From assembly GCF_026151395.1 (NCBI RefSeq), contig NZ_JAMQPV010000004.1, positions 1 through 64,000 of the forward strand: a stretch of DNA of 64,000 nucleotides. The letters run 5' to 3'. The notes beneath the pieces are model-generated. The model did not search any database, was not told where the DNA came from, and saw only the letters and a program-made list of their open reading frames with translations. How positions within the stretch are numbered: position 1 is the stretch's first letter; each line of letters begins with the position of its first letter. Below are positions 53,376-62,156 of the stretch, in pieces. This DNA is from Leptospira limi. Its GTDB lineage: Bacteria > Spirochaetota > Leptospiria > Leptospirales > Leptospiraceae. The position numbers were made by a program, and so were the translations under genes.

Positions 53376-54334
53376 TGCCTGCTATATTTAATTACATCCT
53401 GACTCCTTCTTCAAAGGAAGAAGTTTTATTAGATACCCCACTCCCACTTTCTCATAAACATCCAAAACATTGGATTCATTTAACAGCCGAAAACGAAGAA
53501 AAACTCACTTTTTTATTCCAAAAACATAATATCCATCAATTGACAATTGAGGACATCCTAAACCCGAATAGCCGGATCAAATTAGAAAAATTTCCCAATT
53601 ATATATTTTTCATTTTCCGAGGATTCCATTTCGAACGTAACCAACTCACACAGAAAAATTTTAACTTTATCCTGACTCCAAACCAAATCATTTCTCTCAC
53701 CTTGGATTATCGCGATAGTATTGGGAATATGATTGAGGACTGGAAAACAAATAATAAGATTTTATCCAAAGGATATGAGTTTATCGTACATAAAATATTG
53801 GATATTGAGACGGATCACACGTTAGCCATTACGCAAAAAATTGAAGAACGTATCGAACATTTTGAGGATCAAATTTTTAGCAATGCAAAGTCTTTGGACA
53901 TCAGTAACGTATATAGTTTACGATCAAGTTTACTCTCTATCAAAAAAGGGATGTTACAAAACAAAGAAGTTTTAGAAGATTTAGAAAAAATCAAAAATAG
54001 CTTTTTTAGTGATGAAGCAGATGCCTTTTTTCGTGACGTACGTGACCATTCGATTCGAATTTTAGAACTTGTGGACAGTAATATTGAATCGATTTCATCA
54101 GCTCTCGAAGCTCATATTGCCATCTCTACTCGAAAAACAAATGAAATCATGAAAATACTAACGATTATGACTGCCATTATGTTACCAATGTCTCTCGTTG
54201 CAGGAATTTATGGAATGAATTTTAGACATATGCCCACATTAGAATGGGAATATGGATTTATCTCAGCAATTGGTGCAATGGGACTTCTCGGTTTACTAAT
54301 GTTAGTTTACTTTAGAATCAAACGTTGGTATTAA
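53375..54334 (+). CDS. corA: CorA-family magnesium/divalent cation channel
   Basis: 319 residues. The large N-terminal cytoplasmic domain has the CorA pattern (HWIHLTAENEEKLTFLF, HQLTIEDILNPNSRIKLEKF), followed by long helices and two C-terminal membrane helices: MKILTIMTAIMLPMSLVAGIYGMNF, carrying the signature GMN that forms the selectivity loop, and FISAIGAMGLLGLLMLVYF. It admits Mg2+ (possibly Co2+ or Ni2+) through a pentameric pore in the inner membrane. It is translationally coupled to the M61 peptidase gene by a one-base overlap. The stop is 3 bases from that of the convergent gene. Confidence 0.94.
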   Translation: MPAIFNYILTPSSKEEVLLDTPLPLSHKHPKHWIHLTAENEEKLTFLFQKHNIHQLTIEDILNPNSRIKLEKFPNYIFFIFRGFHFERNQLTQKNFNFILTPNQIISLTLDYRDSIGNMIEDWKTNNKILSKGYEFIVHKILDIETDHTLAITQKIEERIEHFEDQIFSNAKSLDISNVYSLRSSLLSIKKGMLQNKEVLEDLEKIKNSFFSDEADAFFRDVRDHSIRILELVDSNIESISSALEAHIAISTRKTNEIMKILTIMTAIMLPMSLVAGIYGMNFRHMPTLEWEYGFISAIGAMGLLGLLMLVYFRIKRWY

Positions 54335-54337
54335 TTT

Positions 54338-56152
54338 TTAAACCAAACTTCTTATTTGTGCTAATAATTCTGGGTCTTCCTGTGGTGGATCAATTTCACC
54401 CCGGATCCATTGATTGAGTAAATCTTTCAGTTTTTTATTCAACGAATCGAATTCGGGAGAATTTGGGAAAAGTATGACGGAGTGAGGTTTGATGGACTTC
54501 CCTGTTGTGGATAAAAAAGCAAAATCAGGAATCATTTTTTCCAATGTTTCTGCAGAAAAAGCAGGATAGTTCATTCCAAGCCAATCCACAGAAGGTAAAC
54601 AATTTTTATTAAAATACGCATCAGAAAGCGCAGATACAAGAGCTTTTTTTAACTGTTGTTTTTTCTCTTTTTCAATACGTTCTTCTCTATCTCTTAATTT
54701 TTTCTTAAAGAAGTTTTCCCTCCGTTTTTGGTATAAAAACTGACGGTCCATTTGCAAAAATGTTAGAATCGATTTTGCCTTCGCATAACCAGAGTTTACG
54801 ATTGGTGTGATCCCTAAAAAATAGAATAATTTATAAAACCAAGGAATGTAATTAAAATAAACCGCTTGTAGGTTTTTACCATAAGTCTTCACAAACTCGT
54901 CATCTTTAAAGATAGGTTTGAGTTCCTTTTCATTTAATTCTAAAATTGCCTTTAGATATAAGATGTGTTCGGTGGTAAATCGATAATTCTGGTAAATCAA
55001 AGTATTGATTTCTTTGATATTGTTTTGGTTATTATTGACAAATACAGCAATTTTAGAATCTGCATCATGCCATTCCGCGGATAATACTTTTGGGTTTTTA
55101 CGAAGTAAATCAACGATCACCAAATTATGTTCATCATCTTTTTCTAAATTGATACGAAGCAGTCTTGAATCAAAATCAAATTGACTGTCTAACATTTTCA
55201 TGTAGACTTTTAATAATCGATCAACTTCCTTTTTCTTCTCTAACTCTGCAAACTTAACGGCGATTTCCGTTACTTTTTTTAGGTTATGAATAAAAGCATA
55301 AAATCCATTTTCTTTCAGGATTTCTTTGAATTCGTACAAAGTTTCAACTTTAGCTCGGATGATTTCTACTTCATTGATTTCTACATCTCCCGAACCAGGT
55401 GCAAATAAACGATCGAGTGCCAATCGAATTTCGGAATCAAATGCTTTGGCAAGTGGTTCGACCTTTGTCATCAAATACTCATTTGCAATATTTAAAAAAT
55501 TAGATGCTTCGGATTCGGGTAAGAAATAAAAACCAATGTGGGGTAATACAATCACTTTTGATTCTTTTGCCAATTCATCAATGATGAGACCCCGAGAACG
55601 TTTTAACATTTCTGCTGACGGTTGGAGTGGAAATTGTTTGGGATCAAGTAAACGATCTAATTCGTCCCCTGTTCCTTCTTCTTCTTTGTAATCAATATCT
55701 GCGAGTTTATTTAAAACATTACGCCAGGTATCTTCTGTTAAGATCCGTTTGTTTTGAATGTAATTGTATAGATGTTCTGTTGAACGTCCGATCAATAGTT
55801 TATAAGGTTCCTCAAGAGGCATACCTCCAGGCAATCCAACTAAAAAAGTTACAAGGCGTAATTCACCTACATCAGCATCATATTTAATCTCAAACAATTG
55901 TGTTGTGAGTCCATAGTCGATGAGTTCCCACATTTGGTCGAGGGCAGTTTCTCGATCCATTTTGAGTTTTTCAAAATTTGAATCTGTAGGACGAAACAAA
56001 TGACCCGCTTCAATATTTTCTCTGGAACTTTGGGCTTCTACAGTCTTCATGATGGAAAGTGCTTCTTTTTGTAAGATGATCCCAGAAGACCTTCCCAAAT
56101 TTTCTTTGGTAGTGAGTTGTAAAAAATGATCGTGTGGCGGAGAGATTCTCAT
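54338..56152 (-). CDS. Large hypothetical cytoplasmic protein, last gene of the efp operon
   Basis: 604 residues, not recognised. No signal peptide. Mostly helical and charged, with a very basic coiled segment near residue 490 (KLRDREERIEKEKKQQLKKA) and a Pro-rich acidic end (PPQEDPELLAQIRSLV). The stretch YIPWFYKLFYFLGITPIVN (about 435-455) could be a membrane-associated helix. No catalytic motif is evident. It starts 3 bases after the preceding dehydrogenase gene stop, so it belongs to that operon. It may be a spirochaete-restricted protein. Confidence 0.7.
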   Translation of the reverse strand: MRISPPHDHFLQLTTKENLGRSSGIILQKEALSIMKTVEAQSSRENIEAGHLFRPTDSNFEKLKMDRETALDQMWELIDYGLTTQLFEIKYDADVGELRLVTFLVGLPGGMPLEEPYKLLIGRSTEHLYNYIQNKRILTEDTWRNVLNKLADIDYKEEEGTGDELDRLLDPKQFPLQPSAEMLKRSRGLIIDELAKESKVIVLPHIGFYFLPESEASNFLNIANEYLMTKVEPLAKAFDSEIRLALDRLFAPGSGDVEINEVEIIRAKVETLYEFKEILKENGFYAFIHNLKKVTEIAVKFAELEKKKEVDRLLKVYMKMLDSQFDFDSRLLRINLEKDDEHNLVIVDLLRKNPKVLSAEWHDADSKIAVFVNNNQNNIKEINTLIYQNYRFTTEHILYLKAILELNEKELKPIFKDDEFVKTYGKNLQAVYFNYIPWFYKLFYFLGITPIVNSGYAKAKSILTFLQMDRQFLYQKRRENFFKKKLRDREERIEKEKKQQLKKALVSALSDAYFNKNCLPSVDWLGMNYPAFSAETLEKMIPDFAFLSTTGKSIKPHSVILFPNSPEFDSLNKKLKDLLNQWIRGEIDPPQEDPELLAQIRSLV

Positions 56153-56155
56153 ATA

Positions 56156-56893
56156 TTAAATGGCAGTGATTCCACCATCAACGGTCCAATTGGCTCCAGT
56201 GATATAACCAGATTCTTTTTGCAAAAGAAAATTAACAACACGGGCGATTTCAGAAGGATCCGCAATTCGTTTTACTGGTGTTTGGTTGATGATTTTTGAT
56301 TTATGATCAGAAACTTGGTCTTCTTGGATGCCCATATTTGTATCCACATATCCTGGACTAATTGCATTGGCAGTGATTCCAAATTTACCCCATTCATCCG
56401 CAATCGATTTGATAAATCCCACTAATCCATGTTTGGAGGCTGAATATGCAACGGAATTCCCAGAACCTACGATGGACAATGAGGATGCAATGGCGACTAT
56501 CCTTCCAAATTTTAATTTTTTAAAGATAGGAAGTACAATTTTCGAAATCAAATACAAACTCGTGAGATTGATGCGAAAAATGGATTCCCATTCTTCAATG
56601 GATACATCCGTGATTGGATGGTAAGGACCTCCAAAACCAGCAGTATGGACAATTCCATAAATGTCTCCCATATCGGAGGACTCCATCAAGATTTTGGACA
56701 AACTCCTTTCGACTACAAAGGGTGTTTCCGAAAGGTCCACTTCTCGGTAGGTTTCTTGCAAAATAGGTTCTTTTGGCCGAACTTTGTCAAGATTCCAGAC
56801 AGAAAACCCCGCAAGGACAAGTGTTCTCACGATCTCACGTCCAATCCCACCACTGCCACCTGTCACAAGAACAATCGATTCCTTGAGTTCCAT
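56156..56893 (-). CDS. Short-chain dehydrogenase/reductase (first of two)
   Basis: 245 residues, classical SDR. Cofactor motif VTGGSGGIGREIVRTL, structural motif HTAGFGG (NAG variant), active-site Ser in IASSLSIVGSG, YSASKHGLVGF (YxxxK) and PGYVDTNMG are in order, and the end NWTVDGGITAI fits a 3-oxoacyl reductase (FabG)-like form. Asp38 in VWNLDKVRP suggests NAD(H), not NADP(H). The substrate is unknown. It is 5 bases after a second SDR gene, and both lie in the efp-mtnB operon. Confidence 0.9.
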   Translation of the reverse strand: MELKESIVLVTGGSGGIGREIVRTLVLAGFSVWNLDKVRPKEPILQETYREVDLSETPFVVERSLSKILMESSDMGDIYGIVHTAGFGGPYHPITDVSIEEWESIFRINLTSLYLISKIVLPIFKKLKFGRIVAIASSLSIVGSGNSVAYSASKHGLVGFIKSIADEWGKFGITANAISPGYVDTNMGIQEDQVSDHKSKIINQTPVKRIADPSEIARVVNFLLQKESGYITGANWTVDGGITAI

Positions 56894-56898
56894 CGGAC

Positions 56899-57621
56899 CT
56901 ATAAAATTCCTTTCTTTGGGGTAATGGATAAGTCATCCACAAAGATAGATTTTGGCAACTGCGAAATACACCACAAATACTCGGAAATGTCCGAAACTGA
57001 AACCATGTCTTTCTTGTCAAATGCGGGTCTTGTGTCCCATATCTCGGTTGCCACTGCCCCAAGGCTAACATGGACCACCTTCGATCCAAAGGGTTTCCAT
57101 TCTTCCCGTAAGGCACGACAGATCCCAAGCACCGCATGTTTGGAAGCACAGTACAAAGCGGATTCGGGGAAACCTTGTTTTCCAGCTGTGGAACCTAAAA
57201 ATACAAACGTAGATTCAGAACATTTTGGCAGAAGTCGGGAAAAACTGCGGGAAAGTTTGAGAAGGGAAACAACATTTAAATCTAAATGTGACTGTAAATC
57301 TGCATCGGAAAGTTCCGAAATCGGACCAAAGACTCCATCACCTAATGCAAAGTATACGAGAATGGAAACAGAATCTTTGGGTTTGTCGCCATACAATCCA
57401 TTTAACAATGATTCGAATTGAACAAATGTTTGGTTGTCTTTTGCATCAAACCGATAAGTGCCAGGGGATTCCAAAGTAAACGAGGATAATTGGTTTTTCC
57501 CTTTTCTAGAAAATCCAAATACGAAAAAGTTTGGATCCTTTTCTTTTTGGAATCGATTGTAAAGACCCTCACCAATTCCAGATCCGATTCCGAATATAAA
57601 AACGTGGGTCTTTTTTGTCAT
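56899..57621 (-). CDS. Short-chain dehydrogenase/reductase (second of two)
   Basis: 240 residues, SDR fold but more divergent than its neighbour: cofactor motif FIFGIGSGIGEGLY (an IFGxGxGIG variant of TGxxxGIG), active-site Ser in FLGSTAGKQGFP, YCASKHAVLGICRAL (YxxxK) and HVSLGAVATEIWD. The C-terminal tail is short. Family and substrate are unclear. The first 4 bases overlap the end of mtnB, and the next SDR follows after 5 bases, so both dehydrogenases are made together with MtnB. A role in a sugar-derived or methylthioribose-linked oxidation is possible. Confidence 0.86.
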   Translation of the reverse strand: MTKKTHVFIFGIGSGIGEGLYNRFQKEKDPNFFVFGFSRKGKNQLSSFTLESPGTYRFDAKDNQTFVQFESLLNGLYGDKPKDSVSILVYFALGDGVFGPISELSDADLQSHLDLNVVSLLKLSRSFSRLLPKCSESTFVFLGSTAGKQGFPESALYCASKHAVLGICRALREEWKPFGSKVVHVSLGAVATEIWDTRPAFDKKDMVSVSDISEYLWCISQLPKSIFVDDLSITPKKGIL

Positions 57622-58247
57622 ATCCTACGTGCCATCACCTGCAAAAGAAAATGAACGGCTTCTAAGTGTTTGTTGGCTTCCGCGATTGTTTTCCCCCAGA
57701 CCGTTGGGCCATGTCCTTCAATGAGAAGGAAGGGAACTTTGGGAATCCCATGGTTTTGAAAGTATCGTTTGATTTCATTGGCAATGGTGGGAACATGTGT
57801 GTGGTTATAAAAAACGGGCATTGTTAGGTTTGGTTTTTCGTCCCAAATCCCAAACGCTTTGATGATTTCAATGGGAGGAAGTGGGATATCTTTACATCCT
57901 TCTTCTTTTCCGACACCAAACTCGAGTAAGTTGGAATCAATCGTGTGAACATGGAGACATGATCCAACTTCAGGCATCTGGGAATACAAAACTTGGTGGA
58001 TGGATGTTTCAGCAGATGGTTTTAATCCATCATTTGCTTGGACAAGACTACCATCAAGTGTTGATACACAAACAAAATCGGATTCTTTCAGTTCTCCTTT
58101 GTGTTTGCCAGAGGCTGTGATCCAAAATTGATTATGAGTTAGATTGTCTCTGGTAGAGAGATTCCCAGCAGTGGCAAACATCCACTGCCGTGAATAATAG
58201 AGATGGGAAAGTTTGGTGATTTCCTGTAAAGAAGTGATCAAATCCAA
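57618..58247 (-). CDS. mtnB: Methylthioribulose-1-phosphate dehydratase (class II aldolase fold)
   Basis: 209 residues. Class II aldolase/adducin fold with zinc histidines in LHVHTIDSN (HxH) and the third in VFYNHTHVP, a substrate-binding ATAGNLSTRDN, and the MtnB-type signature PPIEIIKAFGIWDEKPNLTMP and EGHGPTVWGKT. It removes water from methylthioribulose 1-phosphate in the methionine salvage pathway. No mtnA, mtnC/E or mtnD is visible in the window, so the remaining pathway is elsewhere or absent. The start is 2 bases after the efp stop. It overlaps the downstream SDR by 4 bases. Confidence 0.9.
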   Translation of the reverse strand: MDLITSLQEITKLSHLYYSRQWMFATAGNLSTRDNLTHNQFWITASGKHKGELKESDFVCVSTLDGSLVQANDGLKPSAETSIHQVLYSQMPEVGSCLHVHTIDSNLLEFGVGKEEGCKDIPLPPIEIIKAFGIWDEKPNLTMPVFYNHTHVPTIANEIKRYFQNHGIPKVPFLLIEGHGPTVWGKTIAEANKHLEAVHFLLQVMARRI

Positions 58248-58249
58248 AT

Positions 58250-58816
58250 CTATTTGTTAACGCGCTCCACGTAACTCAAATCACGAAGATCGATTTTTAC
58301 CGTATCCCCTTGTTTGATAAAAATCGGAACTTGGACTTCACCACCCGTTTCTACAGTCACTCGTTTGAGAGCAAGACCAGTGGTGTCACCTTTTAAACCG
58401 TCTTCTGCGTAAGTCACTTCCAAGATAGCAAAGTTAGGAGGTGTTACACCTATCGGTTTGTCATTGTAAAATGAAACTTCTACCGGTGTCTCTTCTTTCA
58501 TAAAGGGAAGGATGTCTTCCACATAATCTTTGGAAACAGGAATCTGTTCGTAATCGTTGACGTCCATAAAGATGATTTGGTCACCGTCAGCATAACAATA
58601 CTGCATCTTACGACGTTCCAAATCCACACTTTCCAATTTCTCTGCTGCTTTGAAGGTTCTTTCAATGGAAGAATCACGGACAATGTTTTTGAGTTTGGTG
58701 CGGATAAAAGCAGAACCCTTTCCTGGGTTCACAAATTCTGTTTTGACGACGGAATAAAGCTCATTCTCAATCTTGAGGATCATCCCTTTTTTTACTTCTG
58801 TAATGCCTAAGTTCAT
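58250..58816 (-). CDS. efp: Translation elongation factor P
   Basis: 188 residues from MNLGITEVKKGMILKIENE. The N-terminal KOW-like domain has the modification-site loop NPGKGSAF with Lys33, followed by the two OB domains with KPIGVTPPNFAILEV and the signature region TTGLALKRVTVETGGEVQVPIFIKQGDTVKID. EF-P relieves ribosome stalling at proline runs, and in many bacteria the loop Lys is beta-lysylated by EpmA after EpmB makes beta-lysine. A gene for a KamA/EpmB-type radical SAM enzyme is divergent, 68 bases away, so this modification is likely here. The first of five tightly packed genes. Confidence 0.96.
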   Translation of the reverse strand: MNLGITEVKKGMILKIENELYSVVKTEFVNPGKGSAFIRTKLKNIVRDSSIERTFKAAEKLESVDLERRKMQYCYADGDQIIFMDVNDYEQIPVSKDYVEDILPFMKEETPVEVSFYNDKPIGVTPPNFAILEVTYAEDGLKGDTTGLALKRVTVETGGEVQVPIFIKQGDTVKIDLRDLSYVERVNK

Positions 58817-58884
58817 AATTTCGTTACTCGTAAACAAAATCCGAGGGACTTGGCATAGTGTCAACCGAAGTATGGTTATAAGTC

Positions 58885-59949
58885 ATGACTTGGTCCGATT
58901 GGAAATGGCAATTGCAAAACCGCATCACTACTTTAGCGGATTTGGAAAAAGAGATCACTCTCACAGAAGAAGAAAGGGATTCCTTTGCACGCGCCTATGA
59001 ACAGTTCCAATTTGCAGTAACACCTTATTATTTACAACAATTGGACAAAAACAACCCCCATTGTCCCATCCGAAAACAAATCCTACCTCGGGCAGGAGAA
59101 TTGGTTCGTAAACCCAACGAAACCGAGGATCCACTCGCCGAGGAAACATATATGCCTGTGAAAGGTGTGACCCACCGTTACCCTGATCGTGCGATCTGGT
59201 ACATCTCTCACGTCTGCGCGGTGTATTGTCGTTTTTGTACAAGGAAACGAAAGGTCTCTGATCCAGAAGAAACTCCGAACCGAATGGAATGGGAAAAGGC
59301 TTTGGATTACTTTCGCAAGCAAACTAAACTCCGGGAAGTGATTCTCTCTGGTGGTGACCCACTCACCCTTTCCGATTCGTCTTTGGATACACTGCTTTCC
59401 GAACTCAAACAAATCCCTCATTTGAACCAAATCCGAATCCACACTCGTCACCCAGTGACCATGCCTATGCGTCTCACCGAAAGTTTAAATTCTGTTTTTT
59501 CCAAACACTTCCCACTCTACATGGTCACTCATTTTAACCATCCCAATGAAATTTCAGAAGAAACGAAATTCTATGTTATGCGAATGATAAAAGAAGGACA
59601 TGTTTCCGTTTTTAACCAATCGGTTTTGTTATCTGGCATTAATGATGATGCCGAAATATTATCTGACTTAAATTACAAACTGATTTCCATAGGGATCAAA
59701 CCATATTACCTCCACCAGTGTGATGAAGTATTTGGTAGTTCTGATTTTGTTGTACCGATGGAAAAAGGGATAGAGATTTATCGTAAACTACGTGGGTACC
59801 ACTCAGGGATCACAATCCCAAATTATGTTAAAGACCTAACCGGTGGTGGTGGGAAAGTATTATTATCCCCAGAGTATTTACAAAAAAAAACAGAGAATGG
59901 GTACCTCTTTCAAAATTATCTAGGAGATGAATATGAAGTGGGCCACTAA
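58885..59949 (+). CDS. epmB: Lysine 2,3-aminomutase-type radical SAM enzyme (EpmB/KamA family)
   Basis: 354 residues, the short length typical of EpmB (about 340) and not of catabolic KamA (about 415). The radical-SAM cluster motif VCAVYCRFCTRKRKV (CxxxCxxC) is followed by ILSGGDPLTLS, IRIHTRHPVTMPMR and YYLHQCDEVFGS, all in family order, with PLP-binding GGGGKVLLSPEY near the end. It would isomerise L-lysine to beta-lysine for EF-P Lys33. The start opens with TWSDWKWQLQNRITTLADLE, which resembles the KamA N-terminus, so a KamA role cannot be excluded. Its 3' end overlaps the next gene by 17 bases. Confidence 0.9.
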   Translation: MTWSDWKWQLQNRITTLADLEKEITLTEEERDSFARAYEQFQFAVTPYYLQQLDKNNPHCPIRKQILPRAGELVRKPNETEDPLAEETYMPVKGVTHRYPDRAIWYISHVCAVYCRFCTRKRKVSDPEETPNRMEWEKALDYFRKQTKLREVILSGGDPLTLSDSSLDTLLSELKQIPHLNQIRIHTRHPVTMPMRLTESLNSVFSKHFPLYMVTHFNHPNEISEETKFYVMRMIKEGHVSVFNQSVLLSGINDDAEILSDLNYKLISIGIKPYYLHQCDEVFGSSDFVVPMEKGIEIYRKLRGYHSGITIPNYVKDLTGGGGKVLLSPEYLQKKTENGYLFQNYLGDEYEVGH

Positions 59950-60478
59950 GTATTTATTCATTTTACTTTCATTGGGAATTTTATTTTGTAAAACAACCAG
60001 TCCAACCACATCGCAAAAAGAGACTGTTTCTAAACCCTTAGAAATAAAAGAAACTCGTCCCCTAACAAAGGAACTACGGCTTACTTACCATGCAGTTTGG
60101 GTGAACAAAGAAAATTTTGAACTGAAAGAATCGATTTCTCTTTTTGGTACAGGGAACCAATACAAAATTTTATTTTCTGAAACAAATGAATTTTCATGGT
60201 TACGATTGTCTTCCACAGACAGAGAAAACCAATCCCAGTTCCGTTATTTTTTCAAAGACGAAACTCAAAATCCAGAAGTCTCTTATTTTGTTTGGGGACA
60301 AAAAAAATGCAGTGTCCAAGTCTACCACATGCCAGAGGGAGAATTGTACCTACGTTGGGAAGGAATCCACAATGGTTTTTTACTCGTCTTTGAATCCTCC
60401 ACAAAAAAAACAGATTCACCCAAAGAATTGGCAAAATCCTTTCATCAATTGATCCTTGGTTCCTTGGAAGTGTACTAG
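59933..60478 (+). CDS. Hypothetical lipoprotein
   Basis: About 181 residues from the second ATG, preceded by AGGAGA at suitable spacing. The signal peptide ends in a lipobox (LLSLGILFCKTT), and the mature part has beta-strand-like alternation (ELRLTYHAVWVNKENFELKES, NQYKILFSETNEFSWLRL, ELYLRWEGIHNGFLLVFES) but no recognised domain. Location would be the periplasm, membrane-anchored. It overlaps the end of the aminomutase gene by 17 bases and is likely in its message. Function unknown. Confidence 0.75.
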   Translation: MKWATKYLFILLSLGILFCKTTSPTTSQKETVSKPLEIKETRPLTKELRLTYHAVWVNKENFELKESISLFGTGNQYKILFSETNEFSWLRLSSTDRENQSQFRYFFKDETQNPEVSYFVWGQKKCSVQVYHMPEGELYLRWEGIHNGFLLVFESSTKKTDSPKELAKSFHQLILGSLEVY

Positions 60479-60561
60479 TCGATTTTTCTGAAAGAGAAGA
60501 TTTTTTAGAAAAAAAGATTAGGCAAATGGGAAGCCACCGTTAGGCTTTGAGGAGAAATTTT

Positions 60562-60768
60562 ATGTGGTTAAAACTTGGCGAATCGGAAGTGATCAATTTG
60601 GACTATGTTGCATCGATCAAAAAAAATCCAAACCAACCTTCAATCGAAATCATTTACCAAGACTTAAACAATGTAAAGTCCCTCCCTTTCCCCGGCAAAG
60701 AAGAACGTGATCGTGCTTTTAAAGCCATACTAGAAAACCTTTCTCGAATGAAATTATACTTTGAATGA
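60562..60768 (+). CDS. Small hypothetical protein upstream of a nucleotidyltransferase
   Basis: 68 residues from MWLKLGESEVINLDYVASI, with GAGGAGA well placed before the ATG. It is a compact acidic/basic mix, with a likely beta-hairpin at the start and a helix at the end (KEERDRAFKAILENLSRMKLYF). No domain recognised. The stop is 3 bases before the nucleotidyltransferase ATG. Small size and strong ribosome site support a real gene. Confidence 0.68.
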   Translation: MWLKLGESEVINLDYVASIKKNPNQPSIEIIYQDLNNVKSLPFPGKEERDRAFKAILENLSRMKLYFE

Positions 60769-60771
60769 AAT

Positions 60772-61557
60772 ATGGAATTTGAAGCACTAAACCCGAATCT
60801 CTATGCACAGGTCTTGGATGAACTCGAACTCATCCCAAGCACAAAACCCTACCAAATTCTATTTTATGGTTCCAGAGAACGTGGGGATTACCACCCTGAC
60901 TCCGACTTAAATTTTTATCTAGTGGCTCATTCTACAGACCAGATGAAGTCACAATTCATTGATTCGATTTCCAGAGTCTTACAAAAATTAGAGGATGTGG
61001 CTCCTGTGAATATGATTGCAGGGGATGCTGATTCCCTTCGCCACCGATTGAAAATTTCAGAACCTGGTTCGGTGCAACTCCTCGAAGCATCTTCTGTATT
61101 TTTTGGGGAAGGGATTTTTGAAGACCTCAAAGCTGATTGGGACAAATGGAAAGAACGTGAAATCCCAAAATCTGATCTCATCCAATACTTAGAAAAACGC
61201 ATTCGGTTTTTCAAACAACAAGTGACTCGTAATGCTAAAGATGAAATTGCCCAATTGGAACGGATCACAACCCTCACATTACACATTTGGGCCTTACAGA
61301 ATATCGAAGACCTCACTCATATCGAACTTTTGAAAATGGACACTCCAGACCAACTCGTTCCCCTCTTTACCAATTTGTACAGAAAGGAATTGGAAGCTCC
61401 GATTTGGGAATTACTCGAATTACAAACGAAAGTACGAAAGCTTAAAGTGGACATTCGATGGAAACGAGATGTCTCAAGAGAAGACATCCACGAAACCAAA
61501 TACAAACTTATCTCATTACGAAATGACGAAGAGTTTATGATGAACCTTTGGGCCTAA
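60772..61557 (+). CDS. Nucleotidyltransferase-fold protein
   Basis: 261 residues. The N-terminal part has the polymerase-beta-type nucleotidyltransferase motif FYGSRERGDYHPDSDLNFYL (GSx9-10DxD-like, here DSDLN), with a further acidic position in ASSVFFGEG. The C-terminal two thirds are helical and resemble a HEPN-like or helical partner region (KDEIAQLERITTLTLHIWALQ). Such enzymes add a nucleotide to proteins, drugs or RNA, or occur in toxin-antitoxin pairs. The second Asp of the DxD is replaced by Asn, so activity may be weak. It is adjacent to a 68-residue gene with which it may pair. Confidence 0.72.
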   Translation: MEFEALNPNLYAQVLDELELIPSTKPYQILFYGSRERGDYHPDSDLNFYLVAHSTDQMKSQFIDSISRVLQKLEDVAPVNMIAGDADSLRHRLKISEPGSVQLLEASSVFFGEGIFEDLKADWDKWKEREIPKSDLIQYLEKRIRFFKQQVTRNAKDEIAQLERITTLTLHIWALQNIEDLTHIELLKMDTPDQLVPLFTNLYRKELEAPIWELLELQTKVRKLKVDIRWKRDVSREDIHETKYKLISLRNDEEFMMNLWA

Positions 61558-61560
61558 CAC

Positions 61561-62088
61561 TTACGGTTTAAATTCTTTTAAAAACGATTCAAAACCTCTT
61601 TCTTTCAGTTTTGATTTGGGTATAAATTCCATAGAAGCCGAATTCATACAATACCGTTTGCCAGTGGGCTTTGGACCATCATCAAACACATGCCCCAAAT
61701 GAGAATCTCCCTGTTTTGACCTAACTTCTGTTCGTATCATACCATACGAATTGTCTTCAATTTCGACCACATTGGATTTCACAAGTGGTTTTGTAAAACT
61801 TGGCCATCCTGTTCCTGATTCAAATTTGTCCTTGGAACTAAAAAGTGGTTCCTTGGAGACAATGTCGACATAGATCCCATCTTCATGGTTGTTCCAATAC
61901 TCATTTTGGAAAGGGGGCTCTGTTTCGTCTTCTTGTGTTACACGGTATTGTAGGTCGGTCAGTTTTTTACGTAACTCGGGATTTTCTGGTTTTTTTGCCT
62001 GTTCTTTTGCAGATGGAGAACAGCAAAAAGAAGAGAACAACGACAAAAACACGACAGAAAGGAAAGAAACCAGTAAATTTCGTTTCAT
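61561..62088 (-). CDS. msrB: Lipoprotein-type methionine-R-sulfoxide reductase (MsrB)
   Basis: 175 residues. The signal peptide ends FSSFCCSPS with a lipobox-like cysteine, so the enzyme is probably exported and anchored. The catalytic domain has [45 protein letters not shown] with the catalytic Cys in RYCMN. The usual zinc CxxC pairs of MsrB are absent, as in zinc-free forms. It reduces oxidised methionine (R form) in extracytoplasmic proteins; the reducing partner is not in the window. Converges with the nucleotidyltransferase gene, with 3 bases between stops. Confidence 0.92.
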   Translation of the reverse strand: MKRNLLVSFLSVVFLSLFSSFCCSPSAKEQAKKPENPELRKKLTDLQYRVTQEDETEPPFQNEYWNNHEDGIYVDIVSKEPLFSSKDKFESGTGWPSFTKPLVKSNVVEIEDNSYGMIRTEVRSKQGDSHLGHVFDDGPKPTGKRYCMNSASMEFIPKSKLKERGFESFLKEFKP

Positions 62089-62156
62089 GAAAGTTAGACC
62101 AGTAGAATTTGATTTTTTACTTTCATTTACGCGAAAAATCCTTCGTCATAATAAAC

